Shown here in pieces: positions 8,895 through 18,479 of a DNA stretch of 64,000 bases (position 1 is the first letter of the stretch; each line of letters opens with the position of its first letter). Source of the DNA: Flavobacteriales bacterium (GTDB taxonomy: Bacteria; Bacteroidota; Bacteroidia; Flavobacteriales_D; Crocinitomicaceae); NCBI GenBank assembly GCA_947454525.1, contig CANGJM010000016.1, positions 1-64,000 on the forward strand. The letters are read 5' to 3'. The notes below the pieces were generated by a model. That model searched no databases. It had not been told where the DNA came from and saw only the letters and a list, made by a program, of their open reading frames with translations. Position numbers and translations under genes: made by a program.

Positions 8895-9441
8895 TGTGCT
8901 AATTTGCTAATTTGCAAATGTGCTAATGTGCTAATGTGCTAATGGGTTGCTGTTGGCTCCTCGCTTTGCTCGGATATGTGATATCCGCTGTAGCTTTAGC
9001 GTAGGAGGATTTTTTTGCCACGAATTACGTGAATTTTAACGAATATTTTTGTTTGGTTGTATTTTCGTTCTCTGCTCTCGCTCTCGCTCTGAATTCAACC
9101 CCTTCAGGGTTGTGGATAATCGTGAATGCGTTTTTTGTATGGAGGTTTGACCCCTTCAGGGTCATGACTCACAGTGCTCAGGGCCTGTATTTATAATAAA
9201 TCTTGTTCCGTGTTTAATCTATGCTGTTAACTAAAAACGTTTAGCGGAGCGAACAAATCATTAGCACATTGGCAGTCCGCCGCGGCGGAGGCACACTAGC
9301 ACATTGAATTAGTGCTCAGTGCCGGTATCTATACTAAAAATTGTTCCGTGTTTAATCTATGCTGTTAACTAAAAACGTTAAGCTCCGCCGCGGCGGAGCG
9401 AACAAATCATTAGCACATTGGCACACTAGCACATTGGCACA
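8895..9441. repeat. Spacer 4 with duplicated right end
   Basis: Left array (8895-8944), left-end module, CACGAATTACG module, CGCTCT stretch, paired-hairpin element (AACCCCTTCAGGGTT at 9097, GACCCCTTCAGGGTC at 9149). It then holds two successive copies of the right end, each with a CCGCGG palindrome, GCGAACAAATC and an ATTAGCAC array (9258-9306 and 9405-9441). The right end thus looks tandemly duplicated. No gene seen. Confidence 0.78.
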
Positions 9442-11178
9442 TTAACTTCTCGTGTCAACGAGAACATTCCCCATCACCAACATATCCATATTTGTGCGAA
9501 GGAAACAATTGATTGCTTCGATTGGTGCGTTGACAATTGGTTCGTTTTCGTTGAAGGATGTGTTGAGTAAGATCGGGACTCCTGTTTCTTTGAAAAAGGC
9601 AGTAATGAGTTCGTGGTAGCGTTTTGAATAGGCGTGATCGACCGTTTGTAGCCTTCCGGATCCGTCGGCGTGTGTGACCGCTGGAATCTCGGCTTGCTTG
9701 TCTTTGCGGATTGGGAATACTTTCTCCATGAATGGAACAGGCTCGTCGAGTTCGAACCAGTTTTTGACTTCTTCCTTCAATATGCTGGGTGCAAAGGGAC
9801 GGAAACTCTCTCTGCGTTTGATTTTTAAATTCAAGATTTCTTTGGCATCCTCGCGACGTGGATCAGCAATAATGGAGCGTCCACCGAGGGCTCTTGGACC
9901 AAATTCGGCGCGACCATTGAACCAGCCAACGACGCCACCATTCGTGAGGCATTTGACGATTTCTGGGTACAAGTCTGCATCCGCGAGTTCACGGTAGGAC
10001 AAATTCACCCGTTCGCATTCGGATTTGATGAATTCATTGCTGTACTGACATCCCGTATTGGCGTTGAAGACCGCCTCACTTCGTGTTTGTTTGGCCACCA
10101 TGTGCTCCACCCAATAGGCACTTCCCATGGAAATTCCAGCGTCGTGTCCGGCACTTGGAATGTATACTTCCTTGAAAGGTGTATTGCGCGTGATTTTTCC
10201 GTTCGCCACACTGTTTTGTGCAACTCCGCCGGCGATACACACCTTGCTTAATCCGGTGATCTTGTGTAAGTACGTCAGGACATGGAAAATCACTTCTTCG
10301 GTGAAGCGTTGAACCGATGCCGCTAAATCCTTGTGGTACTGCGTTAATTCTTCATCCTTCGCACGCACCTTCCCGAATCTCGCTTCCATTTTTTCATTGA
10401 ACAAGGAATGAACCAAGGGCATGAAATCATCGGAATAATAAACGTATCCCTTGTGGGGTGACTGAAAGTAACTCAAGTTCAAGCGAAACAATCCGTCTGG
10501 AATGAGTTGAACGACATCGCGCAGCAAATCCACGTATTTCGGTTCCCCGTAGGGTGCCAATCCCATGACTTTGTACTCGTCTCCGTAATAGGGGAATCCA
10601 AGTAACTGTGTCATTGCGGTGTAAAATACGCCAATGGAATGCGGAAAGTCGATGTCTTCTAGCACCTCAATCTCCGTTCCCTTTCCACGTGCCAACATCG
10701 TCGTGGTGAAATCTCCGGCTCCATCAATCGATAAAATCGCTGCTTCTTCGTACGGCGATGGATAAAAGGCTGATGCCAAGTGACTTCTGTGGTGCTCCAC
10801 GTTCTGAATCTTCGCTTCTAAGTCCGCAATGGATATGCTCGCATCCACTTTCTGTAATTCTGTGGCGATGCTACTGATCTTTTTCGCATTCGCAAATCGA
10901 TTCACGGCATATTTCAAGACATGCACCGGCGATTGCAGCATAAAGGCAATTTTCTTCTTGAACTTCGCTTTTGGATCACGTCCAATACAAATGTAATCCA
11001 CATCCTTCATGGAAATGTTCGCTTCTTGCAAACAGAAGGCAATCGCCTGAACCGGAAATCCAGCCCAGTGCTTGGTACGCGTGAAACGCTCTTCTTCGGT
11101 CGCTGCAATGAGTTGACCGTTGACTAAAATGGCTGCCGAGGCGTCGGCGTGGTAGGCGTTTATTCCTAATATGATCAT
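9442..11178 (-). CDS. Carbamoyltransferase (NodU/CmcH family)
   Basis: Transfers a carbamoyl group from carbamoyl phosphate, via carbamoyl-adenylate, to a hydroxyl of a sugar or other acceptor. At 578 aa it is full length for the family. The N-terminal YrdC-independent Kae1-like domain starts MIILGINAYHADASAAI and has HHRSHLASAF (129-138) and SIDGAGDFTT (150-159). Mid-protein GGVAQNSVANG and the C-terminal ARGALGGRS-type segment (GPRALGGRSI) and NTSFNENEPIV are diagnostic. Here it should decorate the surface glycan. ATG 11178 is a natural start, with a repeat array about 35 bp upstream. The TAA stop coincides with the first bases of the downstream array. A stand-alone gene between spacers. 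Confidence 0.93.
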   Translation of the reverse strand: MIILGINAYHADASAAILVNGQLIAATEEERFTRTKHWAGFPVQAIAFCLQEANISMKDVDYICIGRDPKAKFKKKIAFMLQSPVHVLKYAVNRFANAKKISSIATELQKVDASISIADLEAKIQNVEHHRSHLASAFYPSPYEEAAILSIDGAGDFTTTMLARGKGTEIEVLEDIDFPHSIGVFYTAMTQLLGFPYYGDEYKVMGLAPYGEPKYVDLLRDVVQLIPDGLFRLNLSYFQSPHKGYVYYSDDFMPLVHSLFNEKMEARFGKVRAKDEELTQYHKDLAASVQRFTEEVIFHVLTYLHKITGLSKVCIAGGVAQNSVANGKITRNTPFKEVYIPSAGHDAGISMGSAYWVEHMVAKQTRSEAVFNANTGCQYSNEFIKSECERVNLSYRELADADLYPEIVKCLTNGGVVGWFNGRAEFGPRALGGRSIIADPRREDAKEILNLKIKRRESFRPFAPSILKEEVKNWFELDEPVPFMEKVFPIRKDKQAEIPAVTHADGSGRLQTVDHAYSKRYHELITAFFKETGVPILLNTSFNENEPIVNAPIEAINCFLRTNMDMLVMGNVLVDTRS

Positions 11179-11537
11179 GGTTTTGTGATAATTATTGATG
11201 TGTTAAATGAATGTGCCAATCTGCTAATGTGCTAATGTGCTAATTGGTTGCTGTTGGCTCTTCGCTAGCGAAGATGGGTTTTTCAGAATCTTCGTAGGCG
11301 CAGGGCATGCCCTGCGCCTACATAGTTTTTTTTAAAAAAATTCAACCCCTACAGGGTTGTGGTTTAACGTAAATGTGTTTGTTGTATGGAAATTCGACCC
11401 CTTCAGGGTCATTTCCTGCTTACGGTGAATCGTTTTTATAACGTGTTTCGTGTTCTTCTATCGTGGTGGACTGCTAAAAACTATCTTCGTTTTGCTGCGC
11501 CGCGGCGGAGCGAACAAATTATTAGCATATTGGCACA
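11179..11537. repeat. Spacer 5
   Basis: Left array (11210-11244), left-end module with TTCGCTAGCGAA hairpin, a perfect GGCGCAGGGCATGCCCTGCGCC palindrome in two halves (11297-11325), the paired-hairpin element with loop CTACA in its first half (11344-11358) and CTTCA in its second (11396-11410), then CCGCGGCGGAGCGAACAAAT and a right array (11519-11556). The right array runs into the glycosyltransferase frame. No gene. Confidence 0.78.
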
Positions 11538-12677
11538 TTAGCACACTAGCACATTAAAATACTCCTCCAACAAATCCCCTTGCGTATTAACGATTCTTTC
11601 TTGTGCAAAGCGATATGCTCCTTTACTCCAGGTTTGGTATGCTTCGTTGTTCATGGAGACAAGTGTTTGAATGACTGTGGAAAGTTCGTGGTTATCCACA
11701 TCCCAACCTGCTTGGACCTCCGACAAGGACTTCCATGGTGTGTGCTTGGAAATGATGACCGGTCGACCCTGTGCGAAGCTTTCGACAATGGCATGTCCGT
11801 AGTTTTCGCCCTCACTTGGTAGCAGTAAGGCGTGAGCTGCTGCTAGTTTGGTGGGAACTTCTTCCGTTGGACAAACGCCGTTGTAGCGGACTTGAATGTT
11901 TGCGGGCAACTGTGAAATGACCTGCTCACATTGTTTCCAATATTCGGTGTTGTAGCAGGTTCCGTATAAATCGAGTTCGACTGTTCCTTGGACATCCTGC
12001 AAGGCTTTGATTCCGTGCAAGGTGCCTTTTTCCGGTGCGATGCGTCCGATGGAAACGAGTTTGACACTCCCCTGCTCTTTCGCTATCTCCTGTATATTCG
12101 CTATTTCTTGTCGAGCGACATTGGCTAAAACGCTTACCTTCGCCCGTTTTCCTATGACCGTCTGAATGTCCTTCGCTTCTTCGTCGGAAGTTGCATGAAA
12201 GGACATATGTTCATAGGCATTGATCCAACGCATGAAACTCAAGAATACATATTTTTTCAAGGGCTTCACAGCCAATGCATGTGGACTCAACATCCCCCTC
12301 GCAGCAACAATGGTTTTGATTCCCAGCGATTTTCCAATGGAAACTGGCCACTGCGAAAAAGCACGCGAGTAAATGCCACTCACATACAAGGATCCCGCAT
12401 TCGTTCCTTGAATCACCTCTTTCATCTTGCCCTTCGTCAGCTGATCCTCGGAAAAATAATACACCCATACGTTCGCTCCCTGCTGAACCCACGTGTTTGA
12501 TGGGATTCCAGCATAGGGGGCTGTACTGCAGTAATCGGTGTTTCTGGTGATGATGTAGAAATCGATTTCTGGTAAAGCGGTGACTAAGTTTGCTATCGAG
12601 CGGACAGGTCCGCCGGAGGATGTTCCGGGGAGGTACCAGTCGATAGTCAATGTGCTAATGTGCCGATGTGTGTTCAA
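11538..12677 (-). CDS. Glycosyltransferase family 4
   Basis: A 379-aa GT-B enzyme. The N-terminal acceptor domain starts LTIDWYLPGTSSGGPVRS; the C-terminal nucleotide-sugar domain has SIGRIAPEKGT and the E-x7-E site PSEGENYGHAIVESFAQG. Both ends are affected by the 8-bp array: the first codons from the ATG at 12677 (encoding NTHRHIST) are array sequence, and the last residues NVLVC plus the TAA are also array sequence. The original start is probably the TTG at the array junction (LTIDW), and the original stop has been lost. It should act on the surface glycan; sugar specificity cannot be told. Stands alone between spacers. Confidence 0.9.
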   Translation of the reverse strand: MNTHRHISTLTIDWYLPGTSSGGPVRSIANLVTALPEIDFYIITRNTDYCSTAPYAGIPSNTWVQQGANVWVYYFSEDQLTKGKMKEVIQGTNAGSLYVSGIYSRAFSQWPVSIGKSLGIKTIVAARGMLSPHALAVKPLKKYVFLSFMRWINAYEHMSFHATSDEEAKDIQTVIGKRAKVSVLANVARQEIANIQEIAKEQGSVKLVSIGRIAPEKGTLHGIKALQDVQGTVELDLYGTCYNTEYWKQCEQVISQLPANIQVRYNGVCPTEEVPTKLAAAHALLLPSEGENYGHAIVESFAQGRPVIISKHTPWKSLSEVQAGWDVDNHELSTVIQTLVSMNNEAYQTWSKGAYRFAQERIVNTQGDLLEEYFNVLVC

Positions 12678-13253
12678 TGTGCTAAAATGCTAATGTGCCA
12701 ATCTGCTAATGGGTAGCTGTTTGCTCCGAGCTTTGCTCGGATAGGTGACATCCGTTGTAGCTTTAGCGTAGGAAGATTTTGTTTTATTGTTTTTCTCCGC
12801 CAAGGCGAAGATTGTTTTTTTCTATCGTAATCCTCCGCTGCGCTTTGGCTTACTCTTTTTTCTTTTTACTTTTTTCTTGATAAAAAAGTAACAAAAAATC
12901 AAGACTCCGAATAAATCTCCCTTCGCAGATGTTAACGCTGATTGCTTAATCGTACTTCAATGCGAAGGGTTTTATCAACTTTTGAAAACGAGATGCCGGC
13001 GCTTGAGCATACTGCTAAGCTTGGCATATACTCGTTTTCATGCAGTTTCAAAAACGCTTTATTCAATGTCGTGTATTCTATTTTCAGATGCCCAGTAATG
13101 TGGTTCCTGGGGAGGAATAATATTTCACTCATGAATCCTAGGGCCTCGAACCTCGTAAGCCAACCCTATTTTCTACAAAAAACGATTAGCGGAGCGAACT
13201 GATCATTAGCAGATTAGCACATTGGCACATTAGCACATTGGCATGGGCACATT
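12678..13253. repeat. Spacer 6 with truncated element H
   Basis: Left array (continuing from the gene start to about 12714), left-end module GAGCTTTGCTCGG, the ACATCCGTTGTAGC module, element H copy 2 cut short at 13146, a CCTCGTAAGCC module, TTAGCGGAGCGAACTGATC and a long right array (13202-13240) ending at the GT4 stop (TAG followed by AATGTGCC). No gene. Confidence 0.75.
12867..13146. repeat. Element H copy 2 (truncated to about 280 bp)
   Basis: Starts with the TACTTTTTT/AAAAAAGTA hairpin and keeps the central hairpin with ATGCC/GGCAT pairing. It stops after GGGCCT, losing the second half with the CTTACTTTTTTT hairpin. The open frame seen in copies 1 and 4 is frameshifted at its N-terminal side here. 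Confidence 0.75.
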
Positions 13254-14252
13254 CTATTTCCGCCTCTTAACCAAACTACTATAAACATCGTAGTACTGTG
13301 CGGAAACAACCTCCGGGTCAAAACGTTTCACATTTTCAAATCCTGCTTGGATGAGTTTTTCGCGTAACGAAGCGTCGGAAATCAGTTTTTCGAGTCCTTC
13401 GCGCATGGATTTTATGCTGAGTGGGTCGACGAGCAAGGCGCCGTTTCCTGCGACGTCTGGCATGGAGGAACAGTTGCTTGTGAGAACGACTCTTCCTGTT
13501 GCTTGCGCTTCGATGATCGGCATTCCGAATCCTTCGAGGGTGGAACACAGCATCACGATGTCGGCACTGCGGTATTTTTCGAGCAAGGATTCAAACGAAA
13601 TGCTGGACTCAACTTCGTAGGATTGTCCGGCTAAAAGTGCCTTTTCTTCGGCGTCTAGTTCGGCCACCAACGACAAATGAACATTCAAACCTTTCGTGGC
13701 TTTTAATACGCGTTTTAAATTCTTGTTGGGCGCGGATCCAATCAGTAAAATCGTTGGGCAGACCGCGTTGAAAGCCTTGTCGCTACGGGTGAAACGTGGA
13801 TCAATCACCGTGGGAATGACATGGATCTTTTTTCGCCATTTCGGGAAAAATCGGAGGATGTCGTTCTTCGTGGCAACACTCACGGTGGTCACCGCATCGG
13901 CTTGTTTCATCGGACCCGTCAACCAGAAATACTTCAGAATCATGCGCTTTAGTCCTCGTGCATCCCGTAAGAAGCCCACATCGTGGATGGTCAAGACTTT
14001 CTTCTTGCCACGACGCACTCCCCAAATGAGGAAATGGGTATCGCCGGTAATGTGGTAGATGTCGGCTTTATTCAACGCACGCACAGCTTGGACACTGAAA
14101 ATCCGTGGTAGAATCCGCGTGGAAAAGAAGGGTGCTTCCCAATGGGAGACTTCTGCTTTATTTGAAAGCTGCTCTCCGATGGTGCGGAAGTAGTTTTCGA
14201 TGGAGAAGTTTCCGTAAGGACGGGGTTTACGGTGAACGTATTTTAGTTTCAA
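13254..14252 (-). CDS. Glycosyltransferase family 4
   Basis: A 332-aa GT-B enzyme with KKVLTIHDVGFL, DAVTTVS and VIPTVID in the acceptor half. The donor half has ILLIGSAPNKNLKRVLKA and the E-x7-E motif STLEGFGMPIIEAQATG, followed by SSMPDVAGNGALLVDP. This pattern is typical of WbaZ/WbdA-like mannosyl- or related transferases in O-antigen loci. The start is a TTG at 14252 a few bases after the ATTAGC array; no ATG is available nearby. The native TAG stop is intact and is followed at once by AATGTGCC of the next array. It probably extends the same glycan as the other transferases here. Confidence 0.9.
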   Translation of the reverse strand: MKLKYVHRKPRPYGNFSIENYFRTIGEQLSNKAEVSHWEAPFFSTRILPRIFSVQAVRALNKADIYHITGDTHFLIWGVRRGKKKVLTIHDVGFLRDARGLKRMILKYFWLTGPMKQADAVTTVSVATKNDILRFFPKWRKKIHVIPTVIDPRFTRSDKAFNAVCPTILLIGSAPNKNLKRVLKATKGLNVHLSLVAELDAEEKALLAGQSYEVESSISFESLLEKYRSADIVMLCSTLEGFGMPIIEAQATGRVVLTSNCSSMPDVAGNGALLVDPLSIKSMREGLEKLISDASLREKLIQAGFENVKRFDPEVVSAQYYDVYSSLVKRRK

Positions 14253-14509
14253 GATGCTAATGTGCTAGTATGCTAGTGTGCTAATGTGCTAATGTGCTAA
14301 TGTGCTAATGGGTTGCTGTTGGCTCTTCGCTTTGCTCAGATAAGTGGCATCCGCCGTAGCTTTAGCGTAGGAGGATTTTTTTTTGCCACTAATTCCGCGA
14401 ATTATCACGAATTTTTTTGTGGGTTGTTTTAGTAATTAGAAGCGCAGAGTTACTTGGAGGATAAGGAGTTGCGCAGAGTATTTTATGTTATGGTTGTTAT
14501 TGTAGTTGT
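14253..14509. repeat. Spacer 7, left part only
   Basis: Long left array of GTGCTAAT units (14253-14312), left-end module, GGCATCCGCCGTAGC module, CGCGAATTATCACGAAT module and an AGCGCAGAGTTACTT...GTTGCGCAGAG module, then the 3' end of the DUF4062 gene. There is no closing ATTAGCAC array until 16606, so that gene sits inside the spacer. Confidence 0.72.
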
Positions 14510-16021
14510 TTAAATGTATTTTTTTTGATTTAGTTTTCCTTTTCGCGTTAGTTTGTATGCTTGATTACTTCCTTGAGCGTTACTGTTGGTCATTTCAATC
14601 CAAGCATTTTTTAATGCAGGTTTCAAATAGTTTTCCCTAAAGTTTTTTTTGTCTTTCAACCCAAGTAAATCCATCAATGTTTGTCTTGACATATCTCCCG
14701 AGATTACACATAGTAATCGAATTTCACAGGCCTGATATTCAAATGTTTCACTCGTATTTTTACCTTGAACTTGGGGGGTGACTTGGGGGGTGACTTGGGG
14801 GGTGACTTGGGGGATAAACTTCCTCCAAATAACGGTTTTAAACATATCTTCTTGAAGAAATAATGGCTCGGGTAAATTTACTAAAAGACATTCACGAATC
14901 ATATCCCCCGTTCCGGTTCCCATTCGTTCAATGTAACCAACTTGATACATTGGTTCGGCAAGTAAAGGGTTAGCGGGAAAAGATGCATGAGGTCGTTTCA
15001 ATTGGTTTATCGATAAATTTGGTGGAAGAAAGCCTGGATTCCATATTTCTAAACGATCAGAGAACAACATTACTTGTACACTTCCTTCACTCGTGTAATC
15101 TCTATGCACAACTGCGTTAACAATAGCCTCCACAATTACCGCTCGAGGAATTTCATAATTTATAGGTACATCATTAGATTCATTCCTGGTTCCTGTACTG
15201 ATATCAATTCGTGAAAGCACAAAATCAACAGCTTGATCAATTAATTCAAAAATATCCCCATTAAAATCACGATGAGCAGGGATGGGCTTCGATATCTCTG
15301 TGCCATGAAATTGAGCACATTTTACTATGGAGCTCGTAAAAAAGGACTGAGGATAACGCCCAAACAACAACAATGCAGCATTGGTTGGTTGATTTTCCCT
15401 CAACAGATTTAAATGTGTCAACAATTTCGTCAAGGTTGACTGATCTGATAATGGGAATCCTCTTTTGGTCTGAGCTAATGCCACAAAACGCCTTACTCTA
15501 TTTTCATCAATGTCATCCATTGATGTTTGGCGTTGAATCGACGAATCAAACGGTGCAGTTTGAATATATCCACGTTTCATTAAAATTTGCACAAAAGAAC
15601 TGTAAACATTTGTTTTTAAATCAACTATGTTCGTGATTCGTCTTCTGATTAATTGAGATTCTGCCAATGAAACCAATTTTTGCATTTTTGGATGCCTTTG
15701 TTCATGATTACCTTGAATAAAAACGATTCTGTTGCGATTTGCTAGTTCAGCCTGCATAAATTCACTTTCAGTAGGAGATATACCCTTATCATTTTCAAAA
15801 CCATACTGCAATCCTAACAAGCAAAGGAAGATATCACATTTCGACACTAAATCTAGGTAAACCTCATCAGTACGTTGATCTGAAGCTGATAAATTCTCGA
15901 AAAGAACCGGTTCAAAAAACTGTCCGAGTAATTTATCACTTACAATATATTCAGCCAACTCTTTGCGGTAATCTGCAAACTCATTCTGAACACTGCTAAA
16001 AAATACCTGAAGTTTTCTCAT
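14510..16021 (-). CDS. DUF4062 - GHKL-type ATPase - winged-helix protein (copy 1)
   Basis: A 503-aa three-part protein. Residues 1-95 are a DUF4062 domain (KLQVFFSSVQNEF, then CDIFLCLLGLQYGF and SPTESEF), a sensor-type domain common in conflict proteins. Residues about 190-400 are the COG2865 HATPase_c_4 region with the N-box EAIVNAVVHRDY (298-309), LEIWNPG, and the ERMGTGTGD glycine box (365-373). A linker of PQVT repeats (404-418) follows, encoded by a perfect 12-bp tandem repeat at 14769-14813. The C-terminus (about 430-503) looks like a winged helix (QTLMDLLGLKDKKNFRENYL). The usual AlbA_2 N-terminus is replaced by DUF4062. It is a clear paralogue of 35993-37489. It could be a regulator or a defence protein; nothing links it to glycan synthesis. 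Confidence 0.85.
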   Translation of the reverse strand: MRKLQVFFSSVQNEFADYRKELAEYIVSDKLLGQFFEPVLFENLSASDQRTDEVYLDLVSKCDIFLCLLGLQYGFENDKGISPTESEFMQAELANRNRIVFIQGNHEQRHPKMQKLVSLAESQLIRRRITNIVDLKTNVYSSFVQILMKRGYIQTAPFDSSIQRQTSMDDIDENRVRRFVALAQTKRGFPLSDQSTLTKLLTHLNLLRENQPTNAALLLFGRYPQSFFTSSIVKCAQFHGTEISKPIPAHRDFNGDIFELIDQAVDFVLSRIDISTGTRNESNDVPINYEIPRAVIVEAIVNAVVHRDYTSEGSVQVMLFSDRLEIWNPGFLPPNLSINQLKRPHASFPANPLLAEPMYQVGYIERMGTGTGDMIRECLLVNLPEPLFLQEDMFKTVIWRKFIPQVTPQVTPQVTPQVQGKNTSETFEYQACEIRLLCVISGDMSRQTLMDLLGLKDKKNFRENYLKPALKNAWIEMTNSNAQGSNQAYKLTRKGKLNQKKYI

Positions 16022-16641
16022 AAATAAAATCTAACGGAATTCGATGGTATTTATTGTAAATCTTGGTGTTTCTTGAGGTAATTGCCATCCCGAAGCTTCG
16101 GGATGCTAATGTGCCAATGTGCTAATGTGCTAATGTGCTAATGGGTTACTGTTTGCTCCGAGCTTTGCTCGGATCGGTAACATCCGCCGTAGCCTGAGCG
16201 TAGGAGGATTTGGTTTACCCGGGTGTCTTCGTAGGCGCAGGGCATGCCCTGCGCCCTACAATGTTTTTTTTGAAAAATTCAACCCCTACAGGGTTGTGGT
16301 TTATCGTGAATGCGTTTTTTGTATTGATGTTTGACCCCTTCAGGATGCTAATGTGCTAATCTGCCTCCGCCGCGGCGGACTGCTAATTTGCCAATGTGTT
16401 GCAGTTAGCTCTTCGCAAGCGAAGATATATCTGATATTGTTTTACCTATTGAGCATTGTAGATTAATGTGTTGCTTTGAGCCAACGTAGTTTTTTATTTA
16501 TTACGATATTTTATAAAAATCAATCCGTGCTAATTCGTTTTTCCGTGTCCTATTTCTGCTGTCTACAATGAACCCCAAGCTAAGCCGCGGCGGAGCGAAC
16601 GAATCATTGGCACATTGGCACTCCGCCGCGGCGGAGGCAGA
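16022..16641. repeat. Spacer 8 with array inserted into a paired-hairpin element
   Basis: A perfect 20-bp palindrome CATCCCGAAGCTTCGGGATG (16086-16105) abuts a left array (16104-16142). Then come the left-end module, the GGCGCAGGGCATGCCC palindrome (about 16231-16259) and a paired-hairpin element (16281-16344). The second hairpin of that element is cut after GACCCCTTCAGG by a new array (16345-16362). After a CCGCCGCGGCGG palindrome there is a unique stretch (16440-16560), then GCGAACGAATC and the right array with a nested CTCCGCCGCGGCGGAG (16606-16650). No gene. Confidence 0.78.
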
Positions 16642-18432
16642 TTAGCACATTTGAAGATTGTTGCGCTGCAACCAATCTTCAAGTGCAACGACGGACCACC
16701 ACCTACTCCACGACACCCCACTTTTTCCTTGTAGGAAGCGATTCCATTCGGGAAGGAGGTCTGGACTATCGATGCGGTCGGCGAAGTTCATGATGCGGGA
16801 CTGACAAAAGCCACGGAGTTCGTTCTGAATCCAGTGTTCCCATGGGAGGGTGAAGCCTTGCTTCTGACGGTCGTAGACATTGCGGGGTAGTTCGGACTCA
16901 AAAGCCGAGATGAGCAGGTCTTTGGGACGCGAACCGAGTTTCATGGCGTCTGGCAGGGCGAGGGCGTAATCGACGAGGTCTGCATCCATGAAGGGTGCGC
17001 GCAGTTCGAGTCCGACCGCCATGCTGTACTGATCGCTGTCGCGCAGTAAGACGGGTTGTGTATAATATTGCCATTCCTGCTGGGAATAAAGCGCCTGTGA
17101 AAAAGGGCCTTTTTCCTTGGGTGGAAAGAGCGTTGGTTTGTTCAAGTGAAAATAATCTTCGATGCTGCTTTGATCGAACAGCACGCGTTGATAGGCATAG
17201 GCGTTTCCTCCGTACTTGGAGACTGCTGCTGCGATTTCCATGCCCTTGCGTTTCTCGAAAGATAGGAGCGACTGGAATTTGGATCCGAGACCGAGGATGC
17301 TGCGTTTTTGCCAGTCGGACATCCGTCGGAAGTACGGATAGCCCAAGAACCATTCGTCGCCACCGATTCCGGACAAGGCCATTTTGAATCCTGCGGCTTG
17401 TGTGTACTTGGATACCACGTAGGTATTGAGTCCATCGCCACTCGGATGATCGGTTGCTGCGAGTCCTTCGGGGAGTAAATCGAGGAAATCGTTGGGTTGC
17501 AAGCGGATTTCGTGGTGCTGCGTCTGGCAGCGTTTCGCGACTTCGGCGGCAATGTGGTGCTCCGAAAACTGACTTTCGTCAAAGGACACCGTAAAGGTAT
17601 GTAGGTCTTTGCCCAAGCGCTGTGCGGCAAGGGCTGTGATGATGCTTGAATCGACTCCTCCGGATAAAAACGTGGCAAAGGGAACATCACTCACCAAACG
17701 TTTTTCAACGGCTGCAGTGACTTTTTGTTTAACGGTTGCTAATGCTTCTTCACGGGAAACAGGTGTGTTTGCATATGGATTCTCCCGAACAAAACTTCCT
17801 TGGGTAAGAACTTTTCCGCCTTTTAGTTCTGCGTAGGTTCCTGGTGCGAGTTCTTCGATGCCTTCGAGCAAGGTTCCTCCGGGAATGGTTTGCCAGAACA
17901 ACCAATTGCTGACTTGTTCGGCGGATACCCGATTTAAATAGGGATGCATGCGCATCAAGACCCGTACTTCGCTGGCAAAGCTGAAGCTCGTTTCGTTTTG
18001 GTGGATGTACAGCGGCTTCTTCCCAAAGCGGTCGCGGGCCAATAACAGTGTTTGTTCTTCTCGGTCGTACAAGGCCAGTGCAAACATGCCTTCCAATTCG
18101 GAAAGTGCCTGCTTGCCCTTTTGGATCAGCAAAGCCAATAGAACTTCCGTATCGCTTTGTGTTTGCCACGGATAGTTCAAGCCCGCCTTTAGCTGCTGGA
18201 AATTGTATATCTCCCCATTAAAAACCAGCACATAGCGACCCGACTGCGCATGAAAGGGCTGATTCGCGCGTACATCGGTATCAATGATGCTCAAGCGACT
18301 ATGGTACAAGTCAATCCCCTGCTCTCCCCAATGCGCCTGGGCATCTGGACCACGGTGAGCCAGTTGCGCCAATATCGCCGCATGCGCAAAGGTCTTTTGT
18401 TGGGTAGTGTTATGTCCTGCTAGGCCACACAT
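16642..18432 (-). CDS. Asparagine synthase-type glutamine amidotransferase (AsnB family)
   Basis: A 596-aa class II amidotransferase. The N-terminal Ntn glutaminase has Cys2 (MCGLAG), RGPD, and FNGEIYN (71-77). The C-terminal ATP-pyrophosphatase domain has SGGVDSS (257-263) and SGIGGDEWFLGYPY. In polysaccharide loci such proteins usually amidate uronic-acid sugars instead of making asparagine, which fits the uronic-acid donor genes at 47-54 kb. The last two residues (MC) and the TAA stop are array sequence. It is GC-richer than the block that begins 47 bp upstream of its start and resembles the left flank, so the block edge lies between the two. A second AsnB is at 26748-28445. Confidence 0.92.
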   Translation of the reverse strand: MCGLAGHNTTQQKTFAHAAILAQLAHRGPDAQAHWGEQGIDLYHSRLSIIDTDVRANQPFHAQSGRYVLVFNGEIYNFQQLKAGLNYPWQTQSDTEVLLALLIQKGKQALSELEGMFALALYDREEQTLLLARDRFGKKPLYIHQNETSFSFASEVRVLMRMHPYLNRVSAEQVSNWLFWQTIPGGTLLEGIEELAPGTYAELKGGKVLTQGSFVRENPYANTPVSREEALATVKQKVTAAVEKRLVSDVPFATFLSGGVDSSIITALAAQRLGKDLHTFTVSFDESQFSEHHIAAEVAKRCQTQHHEIRLQPNDFLDLLPEGLAATDHPSGDGLNTYVVSKYTQAAGFKMALSGIGGDEWFLGYPYFRRMSDWQKRSILGLGSKFQSLLSFEKRKGMEIAAAVSKYGGNAYAYQRVLFDQSSIEDYFHLNKPTLFPPKEKGPFSQALYSQQEWQYYTQPVLLRDSDQYSMAVGLELRAPFMDADLVDYALALPDAMKLGSRPKDLLISAFESELPRNVYDRQKQGFTLPWEHWIQNELRGFCQSRIMNFADRIDSPDLLPEWNRFLQGKSGVSWSRWWSVVALEDWLQRNNLQMC

Positions 18433-18479
18433 TTACGTTGGTGGATTATGATTTATTTCTAAAATGGATTTAGCAAACT

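Noticed and set aside
8895-9441. CRISPR array
   Set aside because: The repeated unit is 8 bp with no spacers of constant length and no cas gene; arrays are short tandem repeats.
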